NCBI GenBank assembly: GCA_964607445.1
Contig: CAZSKN010000014.1
Location: 1-64,000, forward strand
Length of the DNA: 64,000 nt
Reading direction: 5' to 3'
Source: CALCKU01 sp964607445
GTDB lineage: Bacteria; Pseudomonadota; Alphaproteobacteria; Caulobacterales; Maricaulaceae
Shown: one piece after another, positions 16,410 through 25,650 of the stretch
Layout: every line of letters starts with the position of its first letter
Position numbering within the stretch: the stretch's first letter is position 1
Notes under the pieces: model-generated
The model's input: only the letters and a program-made list of their open reading frames with translations
Databases searched by the model: none
Told to the model about the DNA's origin: nothing
Program-made: the position numbers and the translations under genes

Positions 16410-17006
16410 TTAATTTCCAGCTTTATGTTGATATGCGCGGGCGACTTTCGCCAGAGCTTTGGGATAAAGCGCCAATTCAAGCGGTAAGAGGCGTTGCGCC
16501 AGACTTTCGGCTGTATCATCGGCTTTGATCTTGAGACGGTCTTGTAAAATTACATCGCCCCCGTCGAGTTCTTCCGTGACCCAATGCACGGAACAACCAT
16601 GATAGCGATCACCCGCAGCAAGAACGCGGGCATGGGTGTGCAGACCTTTATATTTGGGCAGAAGCGATGGATGAATATTCATCAATCGCCCTTGCCAGCG
16701 CGAGACAAAATAAGGCGATAACACGCGCATAAACCCCGCGCAGCAAATGATATCTATACCGGCATTGACGAGTTTAGCATTTACGTCGGTTTCAAAAGCG
16801 CGTCGGGATGTATAGTCTTTATGGTCAATGCAAAGTGCCGGAACCTTATGGGCTTTGGCCCGGTCTAACCCGCCTGCATTGGGGCGGTTGGAAATAACAA
16901 GTTTGATATCAGCGGGAAAATGCGGGGTTTTTGAAGCCCTGATCAGGGCGTCCATATTACTGCCGCGTCCCGAGATCAATATGGCTGTGCGAACAGGGGC
17001 GGTCAT
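16410..17006 (-). CDS. purN: Phosphoribosylglycinamide formyltransferase (GAR transformylase)
   Basis: 198 residues with the formyltransferase fold. The N-terminal ISGRGSNMDALI, the catalytic segment NIHPSLLPKYKGLHTH, and HWVTEELDGGDVI with the catalytic Asp are all present. It transfers a formyl group from 10-formyl-THF to GAR, the third step of purine synthesis. Its ATG overlaps the purM stop by one base (TAATG), so translation is coupled. The last codons lie in a 13-base tandem repeat (16393-16418). Confidence 0.95.
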   Translation of the reverse strand: MTAPVRTAILISGRGSNMDALIRASKTPHFPADIKLVISNRPNAGGLDRAKAHKVPALCIDHKDYTSRRAFETDVNAKLVNAGIDIICCAGFMRVLSPYFVSRWQGRLMNIHPSLLPKYKGLHTHARVLAAGDRYHGCSVHWVTEELDGGDVILQDRLKIKADDTAESLAQRLLPLELALYPKALAKVARAYQHKAGN

Positions 17007-18049
17007 TACGCGTCTTTAAGCGTGCCGATCATCCAAGCGGTTTCACCGCTCTGAGCCAGCGCCTCTAATACGGGGTGCGCATGTTCTTCCGCGACCGCCA
17101 ATACCATGCCAATTCCGCAATTGAACGCGCGTTGAAGTTCGGGTTCCGAGACCCCTCCGGTTTCTTGTAACCATGTAAAGACCTTCGGGCGGGGCCAAGC
17201 CTGCATATCAATTTCAGCAATCAGCCGGTCCGGGAGCATTCTGGGCGTATTATCTGTCAAACCGCCACCCGTGATATGCGCAAGGCCTTTGATCGACCCG
17301 TCTTTGATCAGCGACAGAACAGAGGATATATACAGCCGTGTGGGCGTGAGAAGGGCTTCGGCTAATGTCTGATTGTCCGAAAACGGGCTCGGCGCGTCCC
17401 AAGACAGGCCGGACAACTCGACAATTTTACGAATAAGGGAATAGCCATTAGAATGCGGGCCGCTTGAGGCCAGACCTATCAATATATCTCCGGCAATCAT
17501 GTCGTCCTTGCGCGGGAGAAGTTTGTCACGGTCAACGGCGCCGACGACAAATCCGGCAAGGTCGAAATCTTCTCCATCATACATGCCCGGCATTTCTGCG
17601 GTCTCTCCGCCTATCAAGGCACATCCTGACTGTCGACAGCCTTCGGCAATGCCCGCGATCACCTCTGTGGCTTTATCGGCGTCCAATTTGCCTGTGGCGA
17701 GATAATCCAGAAAAAACAAGGGTTCGGCGCCTTGCGCTAAAACATCATTGGCACACATGGCGACTAAATCTATTCCCACAGTGTTTAGCACAGCCGTCTC
17801 TATAGCGATGCGCAGCTTTGTACCGACACCATCCGTCCCCGAAATCAGTATGGGGTCATCATACCCGGCGGCCTTGAGGTCGAAAGCACCGCCAAACCCC
17901 CCTAAGGCCGCGTCCGCCCCGCTCCGCCGTGTTGATTTGGCAAGGGGTTTAATCCGTTCGATAAGCGCGTCGCCCGTATCAATACTCACACCGGCATCGG
18001 CGTAAGTCAGCCCGTTGGTTTTAACGCTTGGAGGTGTTTTGTCTGTCAT
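17006..18049 (-). CDS. purM: Phosphoribosylformylglycinamidine cyclo-ligase (AIR synthetase)
   Basis: 347 residues from the ATG at 18049, which matches the usual PurM length; an upstream ATG at 18139 would add 30 poorly conserved residues. TYADAGVSIDTGDALI, GAFDLKAAGYDDPILISGTDGVGTKL, and GGGLTDNTPRMLP are standard PurM/AIRS signatures. It closes FGAM to AIR using ATP. It is the first gene of a purM-purN pair, an arrangement common in alphaproteobacteria. Confidence 0.95.
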   Translation of the reverse strand: MTDKTPPSVKTNGLTYADAGVSIDTGDALIERIKPLAKSTRRSGADAALGGFGGAFDLKAAGYDDPILISGTDGVGTKLRIAIETAVLNTVGIDLVAMCANDVLAQGAEPLFFLDYLATGKLDADKATEVIAGIAEGCRQSGCALIGGETAEMPGMYDGEDFDLAGFVVGAVDRDKLLPRKDDMIAGDILIGLASSGPHSNGYSLIRKIVELSGLSWDAPSPFSDNQTLAEALLTPTRLYISSVLSLIKDGSIKGLAHITGGGLTDNTPRMLPDRLIAEIDMQAWPRPKVFTWLQETGGVSEPELQRAFNCGIGMVLAVAEEHAHPVLEALAQSGETAWMIGTLKDA

Positions 18050-18229
18050 GGCCGTCTGTCCGTCATGGAATCGATGGAGGATGTCTATTTGAGGGCTAAC
18101 AAGCTTAATTTCAGGTCTGATGCAAGCCCATTTCCGCACTTCGATGCGTTTGAACGGCTATCTGCGCTTTCCAACAGGGCCGAACATGTATAATCACGCT
18201 ATATATCGAAACTAATTTAGGGTCACTTT

Positions 18230-19279
18230 GTGTTTTTGCGTCTCGTCTTTATCGGTCTTGTAAGTTTATCGGCATTGTGTCTTAGCCACACAACGGTCTT
18301 GGCTGCTGATCCCTTTACCGTCTCCGGTGTGGCTGTTGATGCGACAGGGGCAACAGCGATTGAAGCGCAGACGCTTGCCATCTCGGACGGACAATTACGT
18401 GCAGGGCAAATATTGATTGACCGGGTTACATTACCGGGTGAACCCCCTGCGGACTTAATGCCAGACGATGTGGCCAAATTAATCCGTGCCTTGGAAATTT
18501 CCAATGAGAAGCGCTCGGGAAATCGCTATCTGGGAAATATTACGGTCGCGTTTAATCCCAGTGCGTTGCAGAGTTACCTGCGCGCGCGCGGCCAGAAGAT
18601 GATTTCAACACAAGCGCGCGAACGTCTCGTCTTACCTGTGTTTTCCGGAAGCCCAATTTGGTCTGATAATCCTTGGTTGCAGGCATGGCAGAGTTCTGAA
18701 TTTTCTCACGCACTTACACCTATGAAAACATTTCTCGCCAGCGACGGCAATGCGGGTTTAATCACCGCATCACAGGCTTTATCTCTGGATGCGGCGGCCT
18801 TGGCGCGTTTAGGGAAACGATTTGGGGTAAACCAGATCCTTTTGGTCGAAACGGCACCGGGACAAGGGTCAGCTAATGTGACAGATATTGCCTTGGATAC
18901 GGGCCTTCGACGCAATATCGGTAGCGTCAGAGTACAGGATGGGAGCGATTCATATTCCGCATTGGCCCGCTCAGTCGTGCACGCACTGGAAACGGATTGG
19001 AAACGTTCGGCTGTGAGTAATGCGGAAAATGCCGTGACGACGACGGTGACGGTTTTATATGGGTCACATATGGAATGGCAGAATTTACAAAAAGCGATTG
19101 ACGGGTCAGCGCAAATTCAGGATGCGCGCTTGGATGTCCTATCCAAAGACGGCGCCTTGATGACCCTGACCTATGGGGGGGATATTAACCGCTTGCGTAA
19201 TGAATTATCATTTAAAGGCGTGGATGTGAGAACAGATCCGGCGCTGGGGCTTGTCTTGTCGCGCGCAGGCCGTTTTTAA
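18230..19279 (+). CDS. DUF2066 family exported protein
   Basis: 349 residues with a signal peptide (about 1-25, ending VLAA). Mature-region landmarks are FTVSGVAVDATGATAIEAQ, RYLGNITVAFNPSALQSYL and ARERLVLPVF, the pattern of DUF2066 proteins found upstream of hda in alphaproteobacteria. The function is unknown, and the mature protein should be periplasmic. The hda homologue starts one base after its stop, so the two are expected to be co-transcribed. The first codon is GTG at 18230. Confidence 0.78.
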   Translation: MFLRLVFIGLVSLSALCLSHTTVLAADPFTVSGVAVDATGATAIEAQTLAISDGQLRAGQILIDRVTLPGEPPADLMPDDVAKLIRALEISNEKRSGNRYLGNITVAFNPSALQSYLRARGQKMISTQARERLVLPVFSGSPIWSDNPWLQAWQSSEFSHALTPMKTFLASDGNAGLITASQALSLDAAALARLGKRFGVNQILLVETAPGQGSANVTDIALDTGLRRNIGSVRVQDGSDSYSALARSVVHALETDWKRSAVSNAENAVTTTVTVLYGSHMEWQNLQKAIDGSAQIQDARLDVLSKDGALMTLTYGGDINRLRNELSFKGVDVRTDPALGLVLSRAGRF

Positions 19280-19280
19280 A

Positions 19281-19961
19281 ATGGCGGGGCCGGCCTCCTC
19301 GCAAATCCCGCTTGATCTTACCCCCCAACCCGATTTCAGCTTGGACAGCTTCGAAAGGGGTCCGTCAAATAGAGCGGCCGTCAGAGCGATCAGGAAATGG
19401 CCGGATTGGACGATGCCGATCATGGCCCTGATTGGGCAGGGCGGTACGGGGAAAACGCATTTGGGACAGGCATGGGCGCAACGTTCCGGTGCCGTGATCT
19501 TAAATGGATATGAGGTTTTAGAGGTCAAACCGGCTTGGCGTAACCGCGCTGTCTTCCTTGACGTCGCAGATAAAAGTCCGGAACCTGTCTTGTTCACAAT
19601 TATGAACCTAGCGCTTAACGGGGATATCCCGACCCTGTTAATGGCGTCTAGACATATACCCAAATTGTGGGAATTCGACTTGCCAGACCTGACGTCGCGC
19701 TTGCAAAATGTGAGTTTATTGCATTTGGGTGATCACGAGGACATTTTGTTAGAACCGATTATTCGGAAGCTTTTTGAAGACCGCGGACGTCAAATCACGC
19801 ATGACTGCGTGAGTTATATTATAAAAACCTGTGACAGGTCTGTGGACGGATTACGCCGCGTGGTGACACAGCTAGACCTTGCGGCGCAGGCCCAAAAGGC
19901 GGATATTACGAAAGCTTTCATTGTCCGGACACTAAAGACAGCCCGCCAGACGTCTTTATAA
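19281..19961 (+). CDS. hdaA: Hda/HdaA-type DnaA-related AAA+ protein
   Basis: 226 residues from the ATG at 19281, one base after the DUF2066 stop; an in-frame ATG at 19251 lies inside that gene. It resembles the AAA+ part of DnaA without its DNA-binding domain: PLDLTPQPDFSLDSF at the N-terminus (resembling the clamp-binding region), Walker A GQGGTGKTHLGQ, and a C-terminal helical lid with SVDGLRRVVTQLDL. Walker B is degenerate (AVFLDVADK). Hda promotes DnaA-ATP hydrolysis with the sliding clamp and so limits initiation of replication. In Caulobacter the locus continues with ppk and rnd; here a pseudouridine synthase comes between. Confidence 0.85.
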   Translation: MAGPASSQIPLDLTPQPDFSLDSFERGPSNRAAVRAIRKWPDWTMPIMALIGQGGTGKTHLGQAWAQRSGAVILNGYEVLEVKPAWRNRAVFLDVADKSPEPVLFTIMNLALNGDIPTLLMASRHIPKLWEFDLPDLTSRLQNVSLLHLGDHEDILLEPIIRKLFEDRGRQITHDCVSYIIKTCDRSVDGLRRVVTQLDLAAQAQKADITKAFIVRTLKTARQTSL

Positions 19962-20069
19962 GCTGATCTTAAGCGCGTCTGTGAAATGAGTTTAAAAGCG
20001 CGAGGCGCGTGAGCAGGATGCTCTATCTCGCCATAGCCGGGCTTTAGCTAGCGGGACGTGTTACAGGCT

Positions 20070-20723
20070 TTAGAACGGACATTCAGATATAAAGTCATGC
20101 CAGTCGCCGCCAACGGGGTGGCGCAATCGCAAGCTATGGGCATGAAGGTGTAGGCGCTGTCCGGCGCGAAATGCGGCTTCGGGGGCATAGAGCCTATCCC
20201 CTATGATCGGATGTCCCAGTGTCAGCATATGTACGCGCAATTGGTGAGAACGTCCGGTTTTAGGAAAGAGTTTAACCCGGTTAATTACAGGGCTATCGCT
20301 TATGACCTCCCAACGTGTCTGAGCGGGTTTACCATGGGCGAAACAGACCATTTGTCGGGGGCGATGCGGCCAGTCACATCTTAACGGTAAATCTATCTCT
20401 CCGGTCGTATTTTCGGGCTGGCCCCAAATATCGGCTATATAGCTCTTTTCTATATATCGTTTTTCAAATTGTAATCCGATATGGCGTTGCGCTCGTTTTG
20501 TACGTGCAAAGACCATGAGACCGGAGGTTGCCATATCCAGCCTATGGATGGTCAATGCATTGGGAAAATCCGACTTGACCCGCGCTTCAAGACAATCGGG
20601 TTCGGATTTTCCGGGAACGGACAACAGCCCGGCCGGCTTTTCGACAATAAGAAATTCTTGATCGCTATAAAGATAGGTGAGCGGGGCAGGATCAGGGGCA
20701 TATGTAAAATCCCGCGCCTGCAT
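20070..20723 (-). CDS. RluA-family pseudouridine synthase
   Basis: 217 residues, without an S4 domain. The catalytic motif HRLDMATSG (60-68) carries Asp63, followed by RTKRAQRHIGLQF and a C-terminal GRSHQLRVHM and GHPIIGDRLY. The short S4-less form resembles RluA, which modifies 23S rRNA U746 and tRNA U32; the actual target is not proven. Its ATG overlaps the rnd stop codon by one base, so the two RNA-processing genes form an operon. Confidence 0.88.
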   Translation of the reverse strand: MQARDFTYAPDPAPLTYLYSDQEFLIVEKPAGLLSVPGKSEPDCLEARVKSDFPNALTIHRLDMATSGLMVFARTKRAQRHIGLQFEKRYIEKSYIADIWGQPENTTGEIDLPLRCDWPHRPRQMVCFAHGKPAQTRWEVISDSPVINRVKLFPKTGRSHQLRVHMLTLGHPIIGDRLYAPEAAFRAGQRLHLHAHSLRLRHPVGGDWHDFISECPF

Positions 20724-21877
20724 CAGGCGATATGTTCAGCAATAACCTCGCGCCCTTTGAGGCGCAAAGCGATTTTACCAGCACACATCGCCAAGGCATC
20801 TTCGCCAAAAATATCCCGACGCCACCCTGACAAGCAGGCGACATTGGCTTTGCTACCAAAGGCCGCAATAAGTTCTATATCCTGGGCATTTGCCACCAAA
20901 CGCGGGGCAATATCTTGATATTCACACCGCAGGCGTAACAGTGTTTTCAACATGTCTATCGTTGGGCCGATATTTGGCGGCATGTGGCGTTTTTTGGGCG
21001 GGGGAGGGGCGTAGCTCTCTGCATGTTCAAGAGCGTAATTGATTTTCTTGATCAGTGAATTTACCCGTTTGGATTTTTCAAACCCCCGTGGCACCGCGCG
21101 TAATTGGCTGAGTTCTTTTATGGTTCTGGGTTTATTTTGTGCGATATCATAGAGCGCATCGTCTTTGAGGACACGGCGTCGGGGAATATTGCGGGCCTTG
21201 CCTTCATCTTCACGCCATGCAGCAACGGCTTTTAGCACGGCAAGGTAGTCGCGTTTTGGATTGCGTAGTTTTAAGCGCTCCCACGCCGTTTCGGAATCAA
21301 ATATATAGAGTTCGGGGTTAAGCTGGGGTTCCATTTCTTCGCGCACCCAATTTAATCGTTTTTGCTGTTCCAGATCTTGAATAAGGCCGGGGTATAAATC
21401 CCGTAAATGGGTGACATCACCCAGCGCATATTGTAATTGCTTACTCGACAGGGGGCGGCGCGACCAGTCTGTAAACCGTGCGCCTTTATCTAGATTGCGC
21501 CCCAAGCGACCCTTGACCAATGCATTATAGCCGACTGATTCTCCAAAACCGAGCGCCATAGCTGCGATTTGTGTGTCAAACAAAGGCCGGGGAACCTCTT
21601 TACAGATATGATAAAATATTTCTATGTCCTGGCGCGCGGCATGCATGACTTTCATAATGTCCGGGTTGAGCAATACAGCCGTTAAAGGGGCGAGATCCAG
21701 CCCATCCGCCATCGGGTCTATTATGGCTTCATCTTCATCTGTCGCAAGTTGAACAAGACAGAGAATAGAATAAAATGTGCTTTCGCGCATAAATTCCGTA
21801 TCGACACAAATAAAGGGGCGGGATTGCGCCTTTTGACAAAATATATCTAAGGCGGATTGAGTTGTGATGAGATTCAT
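20723..21877 (-). CDS. rnd: Ribonuclease D
   Basis: 384 residues. The DEDD exonuclease residues are visible: D26/E28 in FICVDTEFMRE, the second Asp in MHAARQDIEIF, and the last in YALGDVTHLRDLY. An HRDC domain (about 210-290, KAVAAWREDEGKARNIPRRR) follows, then a C-terminal helical region. It trims the 3' ends of tRNA and other stable RNAs. It is coupled to the downstream pseudouridine synthase by a one-base overlap. Confidence 0.93.
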   Translation of the reverse strand: MNLITTQSALDIFCQKAQSRPFICVDTEFMRESTFYSILCLVQLATDEDEAIIDPMADGLDLAPLTAVLLNPDIMKVMHAARQDIEIFYHICKEVPRPLFDTQIAAMALGFGESVGYNALVKGRLGRNLDKGARFTDWSRRPLSSKQLQYALGDVTHLRDLYPGLIQDLEQQKRLNWVREEMEPQLNPELYIFDSETAWERLKLRNPKRDYLAVLKAVAAWREDEGKARNIPRRRVLKDDALYDIAQNKPRTIKELSQLRAVPRGFEKSKRVNSLIKKINYALEHAESYAPPPPKKRHMPPNIGPTIDMLKTLLRLRCEYQDIAPRLVANAQDIELIAAFGSKANVACLSGWRRDIFGEDALAMCAGKIALRLKGREVIAEHIA

Positions 21878-21970
21878 ATGTCGACTTTAGCAGGCTTAAA
21901 TCTATATGTCACATATAACGTCAGTTTAAATGTGACGCGTATTTATGGGGCGTTTATTGGGGAGTTTTCT

Positions 21971-22009
21971 GGCCGGTATTCGAGGCCGGTATTTAAGGCC
22001 GATTTTAAA
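21971..22009. repeat. Three tandem 13-bp repeats upstream of rnd
   Basis: GGCCGGTATTCGA (21971-21983), GGCCGGTATTTAA (21984-21996) and GGCCGATTTTAAA (21997-22009) are consecutive degenerate units between rnd and the methyltransferase gene. Nothing else is recognised in this spacer. Confidence 0.75.
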
Positions 22010-22030
22010 TTTGAACGTCAAATTTGCGTG

Positions 22031-22888
22031 TTACATTTCGCGGCTAAGACTGGCTTTGAATTGCTCTTGTCGTAAAACCGCCCCTGTAAGATGAGAGAGA
22101 TGTGCATCTGCGGGTAGGTGGTTTTCAGTTAAAGCCGCCGCATACCATTGAGAGGCCGGATGATACCAAGGTATTGTTTTTCCGACCAAGGGGGAGCGCT
22201 CTACCAGAGTTTGCACAGTGCCGTCCTGATAGGTAACGCATTCTGGATAATGCCAGCCATTTGGTGGTAGTTCTGTATTGTCATCGGGCGTTTTATTATA
22301 AGTAAACAGAACGATGCCATCAGGTTTTAAGGCCTGTGCCGCACGCTCTAGAAAGGTTTCGAAATGATTGGGGCCGCAATGTGTAAAAATGGATTGCGCG
22401 ATAATATAGTCAAATTTCTCGCCAAATATAGAACAGTCAAAATCGGTATTATAGGCAAATCGCGGGCGTTTCAACTGAATGCCGTCTTGACCTAATTCGT
22501 TTTCGATACCGTCTTCTATCAACCATTTATTGGGATCTATGCCGAAATAGCCCCCGGCCTGTAAATAAGGGATCAGCGACCGGCCCAAGCGTAAGGAGCC
22601 GCAGCCAAAATCCAAGACCGTATGGTGATCGCGAAGGCCCATATGAAAGAGTAATGCAAATTGTGTAGCCCCCATAAAGTCAAAACGGCGCGGAGGCCCG
22701 ACATAGGCTTTGTAATGTGCGTCGCCCGGACGCAGAGCCATTGCCGCATCACCGGTGAGTGTGCGGTGGGGATTACGACCATCGACCCACATTTTCTCAT
22801 CTTCAGGCGCTAATGCGGGGCGCTCCATATCTGTGGCTGTTTGGGGTCGCGCCGCGTCTGGCTTGGGCTTGGATTTTTTAAAAAACAT
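22031..22888 (-). CDS. Class I SAM-dependent methyltransferase
   Basis: 285 residues from the ATG at 22888; a GTG four codons upstream is possible. A Lys/Pro-rich N-terminus of about 25 residues is followed by a typical Rossmann methyltransferase core: VLDFGCGSLRLGRSLIP (motif I, about 91-107), FDYIIAQSIFTHCGPN (motif IV region) and ALKPDGIVLFTYN. The substrate is unknown. It lies beside a sulfotransferase, so the pair may decorate a carbohydrate or small molecule, but nothing proves that they work together. Confidence 0.82.
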   Translation of the reverse strand: MFFKKSKPKPDAARPQTATDMERPALAPEDEKMWVDGRNPHRTLTGDAAMALRPGDAHYKAYVGPPRRFDFMGATQFALLFHMGLRDHHTVLDFGCGSLRLGRSLIPYLQAGGYFGIDPNKWLIEDGIENELGQDGIQLKRPRFAYNTDFDCSIFGEKFDYIIAQSIFTHCGPNHFETFLERAAQALKPDGIVLFTYNKTPDDNTELPPNGWHYPECVTYQDGTVQTLVERSPLVGKTIPWYHPASQWYAAALTENHLPADAHLSHLTGAVLRQEQFKASLSREM

Positions 22889-22943
22889 CGGGTCTCGCAC
22901 GTAAGTTTATGGGTCTAGCTTGTCATCTATGCAAGCGTGCCAT

Positions 22944-23648
22944 TTATCTATGAAATGTCCTTATAGCATAGTTATAAAGTTCATAGTCCAAACTATGATA
23001 TTTTTTGATCCTGTCTACCAAGTCCGGATCCAAATCTGTGACCGATAATGTGTCGGCGGCTTCTGGTGTGGCTGTTATATTATGTTTTGGCAGCGGGGTT
23101 TTAGGCAGCTCGAGGCCTAGGTGGGTCATACAGGCGTTAATCGAGACATCCAATGTTTCATAAAGACCGATATAGCTAAAGCGTTCCGGTGCTATATGGG
23201 TACAAATTTGAGAATAAATATTTTGAAACTCGGGGCATAGCGCAAAGTCCTCAAACGTCCAGTTTTGCGCATTCATTTTTCGCCATATATATTGCTGTGG
23301 AAATTTACGGGTCTGCCAATATTTATAATTTGAAATCAGACGCGTGAGGGGGTCTCGTAAAATCGTTACAAGTGTAAAGGCGTGTTTATGGTGCGGGGCG
23401 CCGATATATTTAAGTGGAAAAAAATGACCGTAAACGAAATTCGTCTTTGGCACGTTTATGGGGGCAGCTAGATAGCGATTTATATAGGCGCCGCGTTCAG
23501 GTAGCGGAATTTTAAATGCACTTTCATAATCGGTCATCATGCTGTCGGAATAGCTTTGCGCCAGTAGATGTCTAAGAGACGTCCCCGCACATTTTGGCAT
23601 ATGTACAAAAAGACCCGGTCTCGAAATATTCGTCAACATCCCCGTCAT
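22944..23648 (-). CDS. Sulfotransferase family 2 (2-O-sulfotransferase-like) protein
   Basis: 234 residues with the PAPS-binding signatures: the 5'-phosphosulfate loop HMPKCAGTSL (16-25) and the 3'-phosphate motif RDPLTRLISNY (98-108). The fold resembles heparan 2-O-sulfotransferase-like bacterial proteins, which sulfate sugars. No membrane anchor is seen, so it would act in the cytoplasm. A second ATG nine bases in is an equally good start. Sulfation of a surface or storage polysaccharide is plausible in a marine bacterium but unproven. Confidence 0.78.
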   Translation of the reverse strand: MTGMLTNISRPGLFVHMPKCAGTSLRHLLAQSYSDSMMTDYESAFKIPLPERGAYINRYLAAPINVPKTNFVYGHFFPLKYIGAPHHKHAFTLVTILRDPLTRLISNYKYWQTRKFPQQYIWRKMNAQNWTFEDFALCPEFQNIYSQICTHIAPERFSYIGLYETLDVSINACMTHLGLELPKTPLPKHNITATPEAADTLSVTDLDPDLVDRIKKYHSLDYELYNYAIRTFHR

Positions 23649-23774
23649 GGTGAAAACCTAGCAGCCTCAATATTGTTTTTCTACTCTTGACTTAGGCCCG
23701 TTGTCCGTTAATTCCCGCCTGTGGTGCCTATCCGCGCTGACAACAGCCGGCCACCGAGCTTGATGGAGATATAA

Positions 23775-25610
23775 ATGCACGCCTATCGTACCCATACATG
23801 CGGTGAATTACGCGTTGAGAATGTCGGTGAGACGGTGAAACTTTCAGGCTGGGTGCATCGTAAACGCGAGCATGCGAATGCCTTGTTTATTGATCTGCGA
23901 GACCATTACGGAATAAGTCAGGTCGTCGTCTATCCGACGGCGGATTTTTATGAGAGTGCCAAACGCTGTACGGCTGAATCTGTCATGACAGTTACGGGTG
24001 AGCTTCTACGTCGTGACGCCGAGGCCGTGAACGCTGAAATTCCGACGGGCGAGGTTGAATTGCGCGCGGATCAATTGATAATAGAAAGTCCGGCAGATCC
24101 CTTGCCATTGCCAGTCTTTGGCGAACAGGATTATCCCGAAGACATTCGTTTAACGCATAGATATCTCGATTTACGCCGGGACCGATTACATAAAAATATC
24201 CTGATGCGCGGACAGGTGATCAACTCTTTGCGTCGTCGTATGATCGATCAGGGTTTTACCGAATTTCAAACGCCGATTTTAACAGCAAGTTCGCCTGAAG
24301 GGGCGCGTGATTTCCTCGTGCCCTCGCGGGTTAATCCGGGTAAGTTTTATGCCCTACCGCAAGCTCCGCAACAGTTTAAACAATTGATTATGGTGGCCGG
24401 TTTTGACCGCTATTTCCAAATTGCTCCGTGTTTTCGTGATGAAGACGGGCGGGCTGATCGCTCGCCGGGAGAATTTTACCAGCTTGATATTGAAATGAGT
24501 TTTGTCACCCAAGAAGACGTGTTTCAAGCGATTGAGCCCGTTATGGCGGGCGTGTTCGAAGAATTTGCTGACGGGCGTGAGGTGCAGACCCCGTTTCCGC
24601 GTATTCCGTATAAGGAGAGTATCGAAAAATACGGATCGGATAAGCCGGATTTACGTATTCCGTTTGAATTGTCTGATGTGTCGGATTATTTTACGGATGA
24701 GGGTAAAACCGGATTTGGGATTTTCGCTAAAATTACCGGCGGTGGCGGCAAGGTTATCGCTATTCCGGCCCCGCAGGCCGCGGCAACACAGTCTCGCAAG
24801 TTTTTTGATAATTTTGACAAATGGGCCAAAAAAGACATGCAGGCGCCGGGATTGGGATATGCCCGTCTTAGCCTTGGTGACGACGGCGTGGTAAAGTCGC
24901 AAGACCCCGTTCTCAAGAACTTTGAACCTGCCCATCTCAAGGCCCTTCTCAATGACATGGGCTTAGGTGAAGGTGATGGTATATTCTTCTCGGCCGGGAA
25001 AGCGGCTGATGCCTATAAATTGGCTGGAGCTGCCCGGAATGAAGTCGCTAAACAGTTAGATTTGATCGAAGAGGGCGTCTTTAAATTTTGCTGGATTGTC
25101 GATTATCCTATGTATGAATGGGATGAAGATAATAATAAAATTGATTTCTCGCATAATCCGTTCTCTATGCCACAAGCCCCTGAAGGCCTGACGGCTATGG
25201 ACGTGCTTGAGGCGGCTGATACGGACTCGAAAATTCTCGATATTCTTGCCTATCAATATGACATTGTGTGTAATGGTGTTGAATTATCGTCTGGTGCTAT
25301 CAGAAATCACAAAGCCGATGTTATGTATAAGGCGTTCGAGATTGCCGGTCACGGCCCTGACGTGGTCGATGATAAATTCGCCGGTATGATTAATGCGTTC
25401 AAATACGGCGCCCCGCCTCATGGCGGTATTGCACCGGGCGTGGACCGCATTGTTATGCTTCTGGCTGGCGCGCAAAATATCCGCGAAGTGATCTTATTTC
25501 CGATGAACGGGCAAGCGCAAGATCTGATGATGAATGCACCCGCCGAAGCTAATCCCGCGCAGCTTAAAGAGCTTAATCTTAAACTTGTACCGGTGGTCGA
25601 GAAGACATAA
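23775..25610 (+). CDS. aspS: Aspartyl-tRNA synthetase
   Basis: 611 residues of the bacterial AspRS type. It has an OB-fold anticodon domain (about 1-110), class II motif 2 around CFRDEDGRADRSPGEFYQLD, the bacterial GAD insertion (about 300-410), and motif 3 GGIAPGVDRIVMLL near the C-terminus. ATG 23775 is preceded by GGAG. Whether it is discriminating or also charges tRNA-Asn cannot be decided here; the answer depends on whether gatCAB exists in the genome. Confidence 0.97.
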   Translation: MHAYRTHTCGELRVENVGETVKLSGWVHRKREHANALFIDLRDHYGISQVVVYPTADFYESAKRCTAESVMTVTGELLRRDAEAVNAEIPTGEVELRADQLIIESPADPLPLPVFGEQDYPEDIRLTHRYLDLRRDRLHKNILMRGQVINSLRRRMIDQGFTEFQTPILTASSPEGARDFLVPSRVNPGKFYALPQAPQQFKQLIMVAGFDRYFQIAPCFRDEDGRADRSPGEFYQLDIEMSFVTQEDVFQAIEPVMAGVFEEFADGREVQTPFPRIPYKESIEKYGSDKPDLRIPFELSDVSDYFTDEGKTGFGIFAKITGGGGKVIAIPAPQAAATQSRKFFDNFDKWAKKDMQAPGLGYARLSLGDDGVVKSQDPVLKNFEPAHLKALLNDMGLGEGDGIFFSAGKAADAYKLAGAARNEVAKQLDLIEEGVFKFCWIVDYPMYEWDEDNNKIDFSHNPFSMPQAPEGLTAMDVLEAADTDSKILDILAYQYDIVCNGVELSSGAIRNHKADVMYKAFEIAGHGPDVVDDKFAGMINAFKYGAPPHGGIAPGVDRIVMLLAGAQNIREVILFPMNGQAQDLMMNAPAEANPAQLKELNLKLVPVVEKT

Positions 25611-25650
25611 TCAGATTACCGGCTTTGTGCGCTCATCAAGATTTAAGGGT

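Noticed and set aside
19208..19663. A 151-codon minus-strand frame opposite hda
   Set aside because: It is a shadow of the hda gene and the DUF2066 3' end. The sense frame has the Walker motif and conserved order.
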